Assembly: GCF_900103455.1 (NCBI RefSeq)
Contig: NZ_FNHI01000019.1
Coordinates: 103,319 to 167,318, forward strand
Direction: 5' to 3'
DNA length: 64,000 bases
Origin: Streptomyces wuyuanensis
GTDB lineage: Bacteria > Actinomycetota > Actinomycetes > Streptomycetales > Streptomycetaceae
The notes beneath the pieces are model-generated. The model had not been told where the DNA came from. It searched no databases and was given only the letters and a program-made list of their open reading frames with translations. How positions within the stretch are numbered: position 1 is the first letter of the stretch; the number at the start of each line of letters is the position of its first letter. Shown in pieces: positions 24,553 to 33,334 of the stretch. Position numbers and translations under genes: made by a program.

Positions 24553-25404
24553 TCAGCCGTGGAGTCCGGGGCCGTTGGGGCCGAGCGCTCCTCGGATCCG
24601 GCCGAGCCACTCCGCGCCCAGCCGGCGCCCGTTCGGGAGTTGGTCGTCCCGGTCCCAGCGCCATGTTGTGATCATCGCCAGCACGAGGATCCGGCACTCG
24701 CGCAGCAGGTCCTGATCGACACCCGGGTAGTGCGCGCCGACTTCTTCGGGCGCATGGGCGAGGTCGAACTCGACGGGCCCGCGGCAACACGTCTCGAGGT
24801 CTGTGAACAGCAGCCCGTTCCTCGTGGAGAGCACGTTGCCGGGGTGGGGCTCGCCGTGCAGCAGCTGCTCGGTGCCGCCGCGTTCGCCGATCGCCCGGCT
24901 GAGGCGGCGCAGCGTGTCGCCGAGCAGATCCCGGTCGGCGTCGGCGAGCGCCGGAGACCGCTCGCGGTCCGCCACGAGTCGTCGGGCCTGCTCGACCCGG
25001 TCCGTGAATCGCGGCGTCGGGACGTCGACCGTGCGCATGCCGGCATGCAGCCGCTCGAGCGCGTGGGCGTACTCGGCTGGTGAGACCTGCCGAGTCGGCA
25101 CGGGTTCGTAGTAGGTCCACAGCGTGACCACGAAGCCGTCTCGCTCATGGACGCGTGGCTCCGCACGCGGGTCGAGGGCGGCCACCGGGCACCCGGATTC
25201 GGCGAGCCGCCGGGCAAGCTCGACTTCGAGGTGTGCGACGTGATGCGCCGCAGGCGCCACCCGGGCGAGGACGTCGCACGGCAGAAGACGCAGAGTGAGC
25301 TTGTTCGAGTCTTGGATAACGATCGCGTCATCGGCCGTGAGGCCGAGTGATGAGGCCGTCGACACGGCCGCGGCCACCGCCCGCGGAACCTCTGACGCCT
25401 GCAT
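24553..25404 (-). CDS. Aminoglycoside-phosphotransferase-family kinase
   Basis: 283 residues. A kinase-like fold with KLTLRLLPCDVLARV (nucleotide lobe), then LLHGEPHPGNVL (catalytic loop, His183 to Asn190) and FTDLETCCRGPVEFDLAH (metal-binding Asp202). The catalytic Asp of the usual HGD loop is Glu185 here, a variant that occurs in some phosphotransferase-family branches. The substrate is unknown and there is no resistance context. The start is the first plausible ATG; longer in-frame extensions are Arg-rich and non-coding. Confidence 0.83.
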   Translation of the reverse strand: MQASEVPRAVAAAVSTASSLGLTADDAIVIQDSNKLTLRLLPCDVLARVAPAAHHVAHLEVELARRLAESGCPVAALDPRAEPRVHERDGFVVTLWTYYEPVPTRQVSPAEYAHALERLHAGMRTVDVPTPRFTDRVEQARRLVADRERSPALADADRDLLGDTLRRLSRAIGERGGTEQLLHGEPHPGNVLSTRNGLLFTDLETCCRGPVEFDLAHAPEEVGAHYPGVDQDLLRECRILVLAMITTWRWDRDDQLPNGRRLGAEWLGRIRGALGPNGPGLHG

Positions 25405-25651
25405 CGTCGTCGCGTGACCTCTCTCCCGGGCGCTGCCATGTCCTTCCCTGCGGCGGCGCAACCCGGGCACCTTATCTCGCCGTTGAGGGCGAGCCAGGGC
25501 GATTTGACGGGCGAGGAGCGGCCCAACCGGCGATTCGCGCCTGGGGCTTCCCCTGCGCCCCTTCGGCTTCTGGGCCGACAACCGGCGGACGGCGCAGCCC
25601 GATTCGGTCGCCCCGCGCCGACCGGGGCTCCCTCGTGCCCGGCCCGCGGCA

Positions 25652-26365
25652 TCACGGGCGGATCCCCGGCCGCAGATCCTCCAGTCGCGCGAGAGCGTCC
25701 CGGGCCGACTCCCGCTCCTCGGCGGTGAGGTGGATCGCCGCGGCTTCGGCGAGTGCGGACAGCGCCGTCTCCTCGTCGGCGAGGCGCCCCGCGACGTCCG
25801 CGCGCAGTACGAGGAGCCGAAGGAGTTCGACGGGTGCCGGCCGCTCGTCCCCGAGGCGCAGCGCGCGGTCGATGACCTTCGCCGCGCCCGCCGGATCCTC
25901 TTTGGAGTCCGCGAGGAGGGAGGCGTGGTGCAGGGCCTTGGCGAAGGTCCCGTCGGGCGGGCGCCGGTGGCTCTGGTCGTCGCTCGTCTTCCGGCCGATG
26001 CGGATGCAGTTGCCGCCCGGATCGGTCATGAGGAACTGCCGCACGCCGTACGACGTGTCCTTCAGCGGTCCGATGCGCGGCAGCCCACGGGTCGGGATCC
26101 TTCCGTACGCCTCCTTGAGGCCGGCCCGGAATGCCTCGTACAGCCCGTCGACGTCGTCGGTCAGGACCTAGCACGTGCTCACCGACTCGGCGGGCTCGTG
26201 CCGTTTGATCCCAAAGAACTGGAGTTCGATGCCGCCCCGCTCGACGACCGCGTAGGGCCTGGGGCTCCGCTGCCGGAAGGTCACCTCGAATCCGAGAGCG
26301 GTGTAGAAGTCGAGAACGGGCTCGATGGTCCGGCACGGCAGGATCGGAATGGTCCTCTCGTTCAC
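25652..26365 (-). pseudogene. VOC (glyoxalase/bleomycin-resistance-like) gene with in-frame amber stop
   Basis: One frame runs 26365 to 25652 (237 residues plus stop) but is cut by TAG at 26168-26170 after HEPAESVSTC. Beyond it, the same frame resumes without loss: VLTDDVDGLYEAFRAGLKEA, then YGVRQFLMTDPGGNCIRIGR, which completes the VOC fold, plus a helical C-terminal extension (about residues 150-237). A Tyr codon (TAC or TAT) would be the likely original. VOC proteins of this type bind drugs such as bleomycin or act as glyoxalases. Either a nonsense mutation, a sequence error, or, less likely, readthrough. Confidence 0.85.
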
Positions 26366-26373
26366 GCCCCCAC

Positions 26374-26393
26374 TCTAATCAAAGTTGACTAGA
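26374..26393. promoter_or_regulatory. 20-bp near-perfect palindrome upstream of the VOC gene
   Basis: TCTAATCAAAGTTGACTAGA: the 9-base arms TCTAATCAA and TTGACTAGA are inverted copies with one mismatch around AG. It starts 9 bases before the VOC ATG in A/T-rich sequence, so it probably binds a MarR- or TetR-type repressor whose gene is not evident here. Confidence 0.65.
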
Positions 26394-26525
26394 AAGGGGA
26401 CCCGGTGTGTTCGCCGTATGTGAAGGGGGCCGGTCGCGCCTGCGGTCCTCGCCTCCGCGGCAGCCCCGTCCGACGCGCGCCGCGCCCGCGGCGCGTTCCG
26501 CGGGTACGGCGCGGGCGGCCTGCCG

Positions 26526-27284
26526 TCAGAGGTTGTAGCCGCCGGCGACCTCGATGTTCTGGGCGGTGATCCAGCGGCCCTCCTCGGAGAGCAGCGTGGC
26601 GATCACCATGCCGATGTCGTCGGGTTCGCCGACCCGGCCGAGCGCCGTCTTCGCGGCGATGGCCGGGATCACCTCGGGAAACCGCTCGAAGGCGTCGTCG
26701 GCGAGGCGGGTCCGCGTCGCGCCCGGTGCGATGGCGTTGACGCGGATGCCGCGCTTGCTGAACTCCTTGGCCATGTAGCGGGTCAGCACCATGAGCCCGC
26801 CCTTCATCGAGGCGTAGGCCGAGTAGCCCTCCTCCATGCCGGACTCCATCGCGGAGTTGCTGGTCGTGTTGACGATGGCACCGCCGTCCTCCATGAGCGG
26901 CAGCAGCCTCTGCGTCAGGAAGTACGGCCCCTTGAGCAGGACCCGGGCGAACTTGTCGAACAGTTCCTCGGTCGTGTCCTCGAACATCGCCATCTGCGCG
27001 AAGCCGGCGTTGTTGACCAGGTAGTCGAACGTGTCGCGCTGCCAGGTCTCGCGGAGCGCGGTCACGACGGAGTCGCGGAAGGCAGGAAAGCCGCCGCTCC
27101 GGCCCACGTCCAGGGGCAGCGCGACGGCCGCGCCCCCCAGCTCCTCGATCGCCGCGACCGTGTCCAGGGCGCCCTGCCTGTTGGTGCCGTAGGTCAGGAT
27201 CACTCCGGTGCCGCGCTTCGCGAGCTGCAACGCCGCGCTCTGCCCGATACCCGAACTGGCGCCGGTGACGATGGCGACCTCCAT
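26526..27284 (-). CDS. Short-chain dehydrogenase/reductase
   Basis: 252 residues. MEVAIVTGASSGIGQSAALQ, DYLVNNAGFAQ, TTSNSAMES, YSAYASMKGGLMVLTRYMAK and RVNAIAPGATRT give a complete classical SDR. A GGAGG site 8 bases before the ATG fixes the start at 27284. It is divergent from an AraC-type regulator 177 bases away, a common regulator-target arrangement. Confidence 0.92.
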   Translation of the reverse strand: MEVAIVTGASSGIGQSAALQLAKRGTGVILTYGTNRQGALDTVAAIEELGGAAVALPLDVGRSGGFPAFRDSVVTALRETWQRDTFDYLVNNAGFAQMAMFEDTTEELFDKFARVLLKGPYFLTQRLLPLMEDGGAIVNTTSNSAMESGMEEGYSAYASMKGGLMVLTRYMAKEFSKRGIRVNAIAPGATRTRLADDAFERFPEVIPAIAAKTALGRVGEPDDIGMVIATLLSEEGRWITAQNIEVAGGYNL

Positions 27285-27461
27285 GATGTGCCTCCTGTGC
27301 ATTAGTGGAGCCGTCCAGCTCCGCCTGGTGGTGCGACTTCTCCATGGAAGCACTCTGACCTGCACCAACAGAAGAATGATCCTCTCTCGCCCTTGCACAA
27401 TCCTGTCGCCTTGAGGAGACACGGCTGTCCTGCCGCGTTCTCCGGGTGCTTCAATGAAGGC

Positions 27462-28346
27462 ATGCTTCTGGATGAGCTCCGTACGCTGCTGACCCGGCAT
27501 GCGCGGGCCGACTGGACCACCGGTCTCGACGGCGTACTCGTCTCGAGGGTCGACCGGGCCGACCCGCCGACGCCGTCGATGTCGGGAACCGTCCTCGCGG
27601 TCATCGCCCAGGGCGCAAAGCGCCTCGCGCTCGGCGACCGGGTGTACGAGTACCACGCCGGCCAGTACCTCGTGGCCTCGGTCGACCTGCCGGTCACCGG
27701 CAACTTCGTCGGGGCGAGCCCGGATCGTCCGGCGTTGGGTTTCGGCCTGACGCTGGAACCGCCGGCCATCGCCGATCTGCTGCTGCGGACGGCTTCCGGA
27801 ACGGCGCCGCGGAGCACCAGGGCGTCGACCGGCCTCGCCGTGAGCGATGCCTCCGACGAGCTTCTCGACGCCGTGGTGAGGCTGTTGCGCCTGCTGGACC
27901 GGCCACGCGACATCGACGTACTCGCACCGCTCTACAAGAAGGAGATCCTGTGGCGGCTGATCACCGGCCCCCAGGGGGCGATGATCCGTCAGATCGGTCT
28001 GGCCGACAGCAATCTCACGCACATCGCGCGAGCCGTGCGGTGGATCCGCGAGAACTACGCCACGTCCTTCAGGGTGGAGGACGTGGCACAGTTCATCGGG
28101 ATGAGCCCGTCCGCCTTCTACCGCAACTTCCAGGCCGTCACGGCCATGAGCCCCATCCAGTTCCAGAAGCAGATCCGGCTCCAGGAGGCCCGGCTGCTGC
28201 TGGCCGCGCGCCCCAAGGACGTCGCGAGCGTCGGCCACAGCGTGGGCTACGACAGCCCTTCGCAGTTCAGCCGGGAGTACCGCCGCCTCTTCGGGGCACC
28301 GCCCAGCCAGGACGTGACCGTGCTGCACGGCGCAGCCGTGCCGTAG
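27462..28346 (+). CDS. AraC-family regulator with AraC_N-type sensor domain
   Basis: 294 residues. Residues 20-170 resemble the PF06719 sensor domain (AVIAQGAKRLALGDRVYEYH, GQYLVASVDLPVTG). The C-terminal 100 residues hold two HTHs: FRVEDVAQFIGMSPSAFYRN and DVASVGHSVGYDSPSQFSRE. Start chosen at MLLDELRTLL, with GAAGG just upstream. It probably controls the divergent SDR gene. Confidence 0.92.
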   Translation: MLLDELRTLLTRHARADWTTGLDGVLVSRVDRADPPTPSMSGTVLAVIAQGAKRLALGDRVYEYHAGQYLVASVDLPVTGNFVGASPDRPALGFGLTLEPPAIADLLLRTASGTAPRSTRASTGLAVSDASDELLDAVVRLLRLLDRPRDIDVLAPLYKKEILWRLITGPQGAMIRQIGLADSNLTHIARAVRWIRENYATSFRVEDVAQFIGMSPSAFYRNFQAVTAMSPIQFQKQIRLQEARLLLAARPKDVASVGHSVGYDSPSQFSREYRRLFGAPPSQDVTVLHGAAVP

Positions 28347-28361
28347 CCGCGACCCGGGCGG

Positions 28362-29204
28362 TCAGCGGGTGCGCACTGCCGTCACCGTGAAACGCTCGAC
28401 CGCGGCCACGTGTCCTCCGGTGGACGCGACCACGGTGAGCACGGGGTCACTCGCCCCGGAGAAGGGGACCGTCACCTTCCAGGGCTGGTTGTCGCCGCCT
28501 GCGGGGGTGCAGCACTTGGAGGTGCCCAACGGCGCGTCGGACGACGGCTGGAGCACCTGGACGTTGATGCTCTCGTCGACACCGGTGATCCGGCCGCCGG
28601 TCGGCAGCGGGGAGCGCACGAGCGCCCCGTACGCGGGCGTGGTGAGGGAGAACGTCGTGTCGTCGGTGCCGACGACCTCCCAGGGCGCGTCCGGGCCGGT
28701 GCCGAACCGCACCAGGTGGATCACCGCGGCGGTGCCGCTCTCCGGCCCCGTGGGGGCCACACCGACTCGGGCGTGCCTGCCGCTCACCTTGCTCGATGTG
28801 ACCCTGTCGATCTCCTTGAAGCCGAGATGGTCACGGGTGAACGAGAGTGCCGTCCGATCCGGATCGAGGTGCCACGACTGGTGGCCGCCCGCACGGTAGG
28901 AACGCTCCCACGCCTCGGCCTGCGCGAGCGTGGTGAAGGGCCACAGCGGCTGGAGGGCCCACGAGCCCAGCGGTGGTGTGCCGTTGGGGGTCTGTGTGGG
29001 CGCGGTGGGGGTCTGCGACGAAGCCGAGGGGTCCGGCGTCGGGGACGACGGTGCGGACGTCGTCGGCGTCGGCGCGGGCGTGCCCGGCGCGGCGGACATC
29101 GAACCCGATGCGCTCGGGGAGCCGGCGGAGCCGCTGCAGCCGATCAGGGCCAGCGCGGCCGCGGTCGCCGCGGCGAAGTGCCGTAACGGCAGCCAGGTAT
29201 TCAT
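28362..29204 (-). CDS. Secreted lipoprotein of unknown function
   Basis: 280 residues. N-terminus MNTWLPLRHFAAATAAALAL followed by IGC gives a lipobox with Cys23. A Ser/Thr/Pro-rich linker (about 25-78) leads to a globular domain with LWPFTTLAQAEAWERSYRAG, SWHLDPDRTALSFTRDHLGF and a Cys pair in GTSKCCTPAGG. The layout is that of a surface-anchored sensor or binding protein. I do not recognise the domain. It ends 15 bases from the stop of the convergent AraC gene. Confidence 0.8.
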   Translation of the reverse strand: MNTWLPLRHFAAATAAALALIGCSGSAGSPSASGSMSAAPGTPAPTPTTSAPSSPTPDPSASSQTPTAPTQTPNGTPPLGSWALQPLWPFTTLAQAEAWERSYRAGGHQSWHLDPDRTALSFTRDHLGFKEIDRVTSSKVSGRHARVGVAPTGPESGTAAVIHLVRFGTGPDAPWEVVGTDDTTFSLTTPAYGALVRSPLPTGGRITGVDESINVQVLQPSSDAPLGTSKCCTPAGGDNQPWKVTVPFSGASDPVLTVVASTGGHVAAVERFTVTAVRTR

Positions 29205-29718
29205 ACGTGCGCCCCAGGAGTGGTGGAGCCGGTCACGAACCGGTGTGTACCGCCATGGTGCCACCAGTTCCGTCCGCGTCACAGGAACTCGTCGCACGAA
29301 CAGCCACCGTGGATGGCCGACGCGCTGGCTCGGGACGTTCCCGGGCCGGCCCGGCCGCCGCCCCCCGCGACGTGCAACTTCCTGGGCGCCGTGCTCTGCT
29401 GGAGACATGCACGGCCGGCTTCGCGCGCTGCCGCAGGCAGGTGCCCCTCATGGGGGAAGCCCCGTCGGCGGCGGTGCCGGGCGGCTCCGGGACGACGGGC
29501 GAGAGGTCCGGACCGCCCCGGTCACCAGGGCGCCGGCCGTCGTGCGCCTGGAGGGGACGCCGCGGTCCCGAGGGCTGCCCTGCGGGACACCGGCGGTCGG
29601 AGAATCCGGACAGGTGATCGAGGGGTGACTCCACGCCCGGTGCACACCCGTGCTCCGGCGCGCCGGCCGCACCGGAGAACGGTGGCGTGCTCGGCGCACG
29701 ACCGGGAAGGCCATCTTC
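29205..29718. other. Intergenic region, no gene seen
   Basis: About 510 bases between divergent genes. Several frames are open only because of high G+C; none has a ribosome site plus codon bias. It carries the promoters of the lipoprotein and the 105-residue gene. Confidence 0.35.
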
Positions 29719-30036
29719 ATGACTGTCTACGTCGTCACCATTCCCGGCACGTTCCTCAAGGAGCCGTCCGCTTCGGCCCGTACGGAGCTCGTGCGGGCTC
29801 TCCGGCCGGCCGACCCGCGCACCACCGAATTCGGGGCTGCCGAGGACCTCGACATCCTCACGTTCTATCCGGACTCCACCGCCTTCAGCCTCCGCCTCGA
29901 GGTCGAGGCCCACGACAACGCCTCCGCCGAGGCCAGGGCCCGCCAGCTCGCCACGGACGCCCTCAGGTCGGTGGGAATCCCCGAGGAGGAAGTACCCCTC
30001 GGGCAGCCGGTGATCACCGGTATCGACGCGGATTAG
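29719..30036 (+). CDS. 105-residue conserved-looking hypothetical protein
   Basis: GGGAAGG lies about 10 bases before the ATG. The product is soluble and acidic: MTVYVVTIPGTFLKEPSASA, then AEDLDILTFYPDSTAFSLRL and a helix of mixed charge. The alternating pattern suggests a small ferredoxin-like alpha/beta fold. No family recognised. It is convergent to the MOSC fusion gene. Confidence 0.65.
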   Translation: MTVYVVTIPGTFLKEPSASARTELVRALRPADPRTTEFGAAEDLDILTFYPDSTAFSLRLEVEAHDNASAEARARQLATDALRSVGIPEEEVPLGQPVITGIDAD

Positions 30037-30092
30037 GCACGGCGGCGGGCGCTGCCGCGTCCGGGCGCATGGGGCGTCGGGCCTCCCGGGGT

Positions 30093-31817
30093 TCAGAGGT
30101 CGAGGACCACTTCGCCCTTCGGCCGGCTGCAGCAGGTCAGCACGGAGCCGGCCTCGGGAGGCTCGAGCGGTGACGGGGCGTAGGTGACGTCACCCGATAC
30201 GAGCGGCGTGACACAGGTGTGGCAGACGCCGGTGCGGCAGGACCAGCGCGTGGGGATGTCGCAGGCCTCGGCGAGTTCGAGCAGCGATGCGCGGGCGGGT
30301 GACCAGGGTGTGGTGATGCCGCTGCGGGCGAAGGTGACGAGCGGGCCGGTGCCCGGAGGGCCGGTCGGCCGGTGGGGGCGCACCGCGGCGGTGGGTGTGA
30401 CGCCGGGGTTGACGGCGGCGAGAGCGCTGAAGGCCTCGGTGTGGATGCGCTCGGGAGCCAGTCCGTACTCCTGCAGGTGGGATTCGAGGGCGTGCATGAA
30501 GGCGGCCGGTCCGCAGAGGTACGCGTCGGCGTCATGGGGGATGCCCAGCTCGGCCGGCGAGCCTGCGGTCATGCGGCCGTGCCGGATGCGGGGCTCGCCG
30601 GGCCGAGTGGCCGGGGCGCCGGGTGCCGTGTAGTAGATGCACTCGTGCCCGTGGGCGAGTCGGGCGACGAGTGCGTGGGCCTCGTCCGCGAAGACGTGAT
30701 GTGCTCGGTCGCGGGCCGTGTGGATCCACCACACCGGGCGCTGATCGCGTGCGGTGGCGAGTCGGTGGAGCATGGCGAGCACGGGCGTGGCCCCGATGCC
30801 TGCGGAGACGAGGAGGACGGGGCCGGTCCCGTCCTCCAGGACGAAGGTTCCCCGGGGGCTTGCGACGTCGACGAGGTCCCCAGGGCGGAGGCCGGAGTGC
30901 AGATAGCTGCTGACCTGCCCGTGGGGCTCTCGTTTCACACTGATGCGGTAGGTCCCGGCGCCGGGGGCGGAGGACAGGGAGTAACTCCGCACCGTGGGTG
31001 CGGCGTTGCCCGTGGTGGCCAGCCGGAGTGAGAGGTACTGGCCGGGCCGGGCCGGCGGGAGCGGCGTAGCGTCGGTGCTGTCGAGGTAGATCGAGGAGAC
31101 GGCGGGGGTCTCGGGGACGATACGGGCGACGCGCAGGGTCCTGAACCCCGGCCACGCGAGCTCCTGGTCGGGCTCCCGGGCGGTGGCGAGTTCACGGAAC
31201 GACTTCTGCCATCCGGGGCTGAGGGCGGGAATGTCGAGCGCTCTGCGCAGCAGGGCTGGGTCGCGGTCGGGGAGGTAGAGCAGCGCGTCGGTGTCGGCGA
31301 CGGTGAGCTCCTCCGGGCCCCGGCGGAGGAGGGTGATCGCATCACCGGCCTCGACGCGCCCTTCGCTGAGGACACGCAGGTAGAACCCGGGGCGGTGGTG
31401 GGCGACCAGCAGTGACGCCATGGCGGGCTCACCGAGCCTCATGCCAACCCGGTAGCAGGTGACGCGCGGTTGGGTGACCTCGAACTCGGCTTCGCCGATG
31501 CGGTACCGGTCGCCGATGCACACGTCGTCGTCCGGCATGCCGTCGACGGTGAAGTTCTCTCCGAAGATCCCGAACGTCAGGTCGTCCCGGCCGAGTTGTT
31601 CCCGCCAGTGGCAGTATGAGTCCGACTGGTAGACGAGGACGGCGCGCATCTCGCCGCCGTGGCCGGCGAGGTCTCCCTGGCCGTCGCCGTCGATGTTCAG
31701 CCGCCGCACCGTCCTCGCGCCCCGCACGGGAGCCTTCCAGGCGCCGGTGTGGACGGTCCTTCCCTGCCAGGAGACGTCCTTGGGGGTGCCTACGTTGACG
31801 GACAGCAGCGTTGCCAT
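30093..31817 (-). CDS. MOSC - flavin reductase - 2Fe-2S ferredoxin fusion
   Basis: 574 residues with three domains. Residues 1-215 are a YiiM-like MOSC module (GHGGEMRAVLVYQSDSYCHW, GENFTVDG), with Cys121 in QPRVTCYRVG at the position of the conserved MOSC cysteine that binds molybdenum in related enzymes. Residues 225-460 are a ferredoxin-NADP-reductase-type domain with RSYS (278-281), GIGATPVLAML and YLCGPAAFM. Residues 493-574 are a plant-type ferredoxin with Cys527, Cys532, Cys535 and Cys562 or Cys563. YiiM-type proteins reduce N-hydroxylated compounds using a separate reductase; here all electron carriers are in one chain. The molybdate uptake genes lie 2-5 kb away. Confidence 0.88.
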   Translation of the reverse strand: MATLLSVNVGTPKDVSWQGRTVHTGAWKAPVRGARTVRRLNIDGDGQGDLAGHGGEMRAVLVYQSDSYCHWREQLGRDDLTFGIFGENFTVDGMPDDDVCIGDRYRIGEAEFEVTQPRVTCYRVGMRLGEPAMASLLVAHHRPGFYLRVLSEGRVEAGDAITLLRRGPEELTVADTDALLYLPDRDPALLRRALDIPALSPGWQKSFRELATAREPDQELAWPGFRTLRVARIVPETPAVSSIYLDSTDATPLPPARPGQYLSLRLATTGNAAPTVRSYSLSSAPGAGTYRISVKREPHGQVSSYLHSGLRPGDLVDVASPRGTFVLEDGTGPVLLVSAGIGATPVLAMLHRLATARDQRPVWWIHTARDRAHHVFADEAHALVARLAHGHECIYYTAPGAPATRPGEPRIRHGRMTAGSPAELGIPHDADAYLCGPAAFMHALESHLQEYGLAPERIHTEAFSALAAVNPGVTPTAAVRPHRPTGPPGTGPLVTFARSGITTPWSPARASLLELAEACDIPTRWSCRTGVCHTCVTPLVSGDVTYAPSPLEPPEAGSVLTCCSRPKGEVVLDL

Positions 31818-32169
31818 CGCGGTTCTCCTGCGTGAGGACTCGCCGGTCGGCAGGTGTCACGGCGCCGGCGTGCACTGCGGCCGATCCTAGTTCTCGGGGG
31901 TGTTCGTCGCCATTTGCCGACCGACTGGGCCGGGCCGGCCGGACTCCGGGCTGCCGGAGGGCCCGGGTCGGGGCGGACACGCTCACAGGGCACGGCGGCC
32001 GGGCTCGCTCCCGGCCGCTGCCGGGCGGAGGGTTGAAACGGGACGCCCGCCCCGATCGACTCGCAGGCGGGAGAGGCCGCGTCGACTCACGGACCCGAGA
32101 GCGCACGTCCCGCCCGCCCGGACGGCCTGTGTGGCAGCCGCCCCGCGCATCACCCGGACCACATAACCA
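31818..32169. other. Divergent intergenic region
   Basis: No gene is seen. It contains the promoter of the MOSC fusion and leads into the operator region of the hydrolase. Confidence 0.35.
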
Positions 32170-32184
32170 TCAACATCATGTTGA
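32170..32184. promoter_or_regulatory. Perfect 15-bp palindrome overlapping a -35 element
   Basis: TCAACATCATGTTGA is a 7-1-7 perfect palindrome. Its right arm overlaps TTGACA (32181-32186), a consensus -35 box for the hydrolase gene starting at 32248. This layout suggests repression by an unlinked regulator. Confidence 0.65.
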
Positions 32185-32247
32185 CAGGTTAGCCAAGACG
32201 TGCTCGACTTGCCCTGTAACCATTCACTTCACACAAAGGGGTTAGAC

Positions 32248-33117
32248 ATGATCCCCTCGGTTCACCACCGCACCGCCACCGTCGACGGACTCGAGGTCTT
32301 CTACCGGGAGGCCGGCGACCCCCAGGCGCCGGCCGTGGTGCTGCTCCACGGCTTCCCCACCAGCTCGCACATGTTCCGCCACCTGATTCCGGCGCTCGCC
32401 GACCGCTACCACGTCATCGCACCCGACCACATCGGCTTCGGCCAGTCCGCGATGCCCTCCCTGGCGGACTTTCCGTACACCTTCGACGCGCTCACCCGGA
32501 TCACTTCCGGCCTGCTCCGGCGGCTGGAGGTCGACCGCTTCGCGATGTACGTCCAGGACTACGGCGCGCCCATCGGCTGGCGGCTCGCGCTCCAGGCCCC
32601 GGACCGCGTCACGGCGATCGTCAGCCAGAACGGCAACGCCTACGAGGACGGCTTCGTCAAACCCTTCTGGGACGCCGCGTTCGCCTACGCGCAGAGCCCC
32701 GGGCCCGACACCGAAGGCCCGATGCGCAGCGCTCTGACCTCGGAGATCACCCGTTGGCAGTATGTGAACGGCGTCGCCGACCCCAGCCTCGTCAGTCCGG
32801 ACAACTGGCTGCACGACCAGGCTCTCCTGGACCGTCCCGGCAACGACGAGATCCAGCTCAAGCTGTTCCGCGACTACCCCACCAACGTGGACCTGTACCC
32901 GCAGGTGCACCGGTACTTCCGGGACTCCCGGGTGCCCTTGCTCGCGGTCTGGGGCGCCAACGACGAGATCTTCGGCCCCGCGGGAGCGGAGGCATTCGGG
33001 CGCGACCTTCCCCAGGCCGAGATCCATCTGCTCGACTCCGGCCACTTCGCCCTGGAGAGCCACCTTCCGGACATCGCGGAGCTCATGCGCGACTTCCTCG
33101 GCCGCGCGCTCTCCTGA
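32248..33117 (+). CDS. Alpha/beta hydrolase, haloalkane-dehalogenase-like
   Basis: 289 residues. AAAGGGG lies 7 bases before the ATG. HGFPTSS (34-40) forms the oxyanion loop; VQDYGAPIGW places Asp104 as nucleophile, the residue used by dehalogenases and epoxide hydrolases; GANDEIFGPAG supplies the acid near 236, and DSGHFALES the His near 268. An Asp rather than Ser nucleophile points to C-halogen or epoxide cleavage. A cap domain lies around 125-215. The operator upstream suggests induction by a small molecule. Confidence 0.87.
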   Translation: MIPSVHHRTATVDGLEVFYREAGDPQAPAVVLLHGFPTSSHMFRHLIPALADRYHVIAPDHIGFGQSAMPSLADFPYTFDALTRITSGLLRRLEVDRFAMYVQDYGAPIGWRLALQAPDRVTAIVSQNGNAYEDGFVKPFWDAAFAYAQSPGPDTEGPMRSALTSEITRWQYVNGVADPSLVSPDNWLHDQALLDRPGNDEIQLKLFRDYPTNVDLYPQVHRYFRDSRVPLLAVWGANDEIFGPAGAEAFGRDLPQAEIHLLDSGHFALESHLPDIAELMRDFLGRALS

Positions 33118-33129
33118 CGCGTCCCCTCC

Positions 33130-33158
33130 CCGCCGTACGGCGCCGCGCCGTACGGCGG
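33130..33158 (+). terminator. 13-bp perfect hairpin after the hydrolase
   Basis: CCGCCGTACGGCG (33130-33142) pairs with CGCCGTACGGCGG (33146-33158) around a 3-base loop, 12 bases beyond the hydrolase stop. Without a T-run, as is usual here. Confidence 0.75.
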
Positions 33159-33334
33159 CTCTGGCGCGGGCTCCCTGAAGTGGCGCTGTTGCGGGCCCCC
33201 TGACCAGGGTGGAAGGTGAAATGCAGGCCGCCCGGGAGAGGACGGTCCCGCCGGACCGCTGCCGCACGCCGTTCGGAAGGCTGCGGGCCGATCGGGGCGG
33301 CTCTCCGGCCGGCCCCGCCCCTGAAGGAGCGCTC

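Noticed and set aside
29410..29628. A plus-strand frame starting MHGRLRALPQAGAPHGGS
   Set aside because: No usable spacing from GGAG to the start, no codon bias and no recognisable protein features.
33200..33334. Zur box upstream of the zinc-free L31 gene
   Set aside because: I looked for an A/T-rich TGAAAATGATTTTCA-like palindrome; only GTGAAATG is present, without a partner arm.
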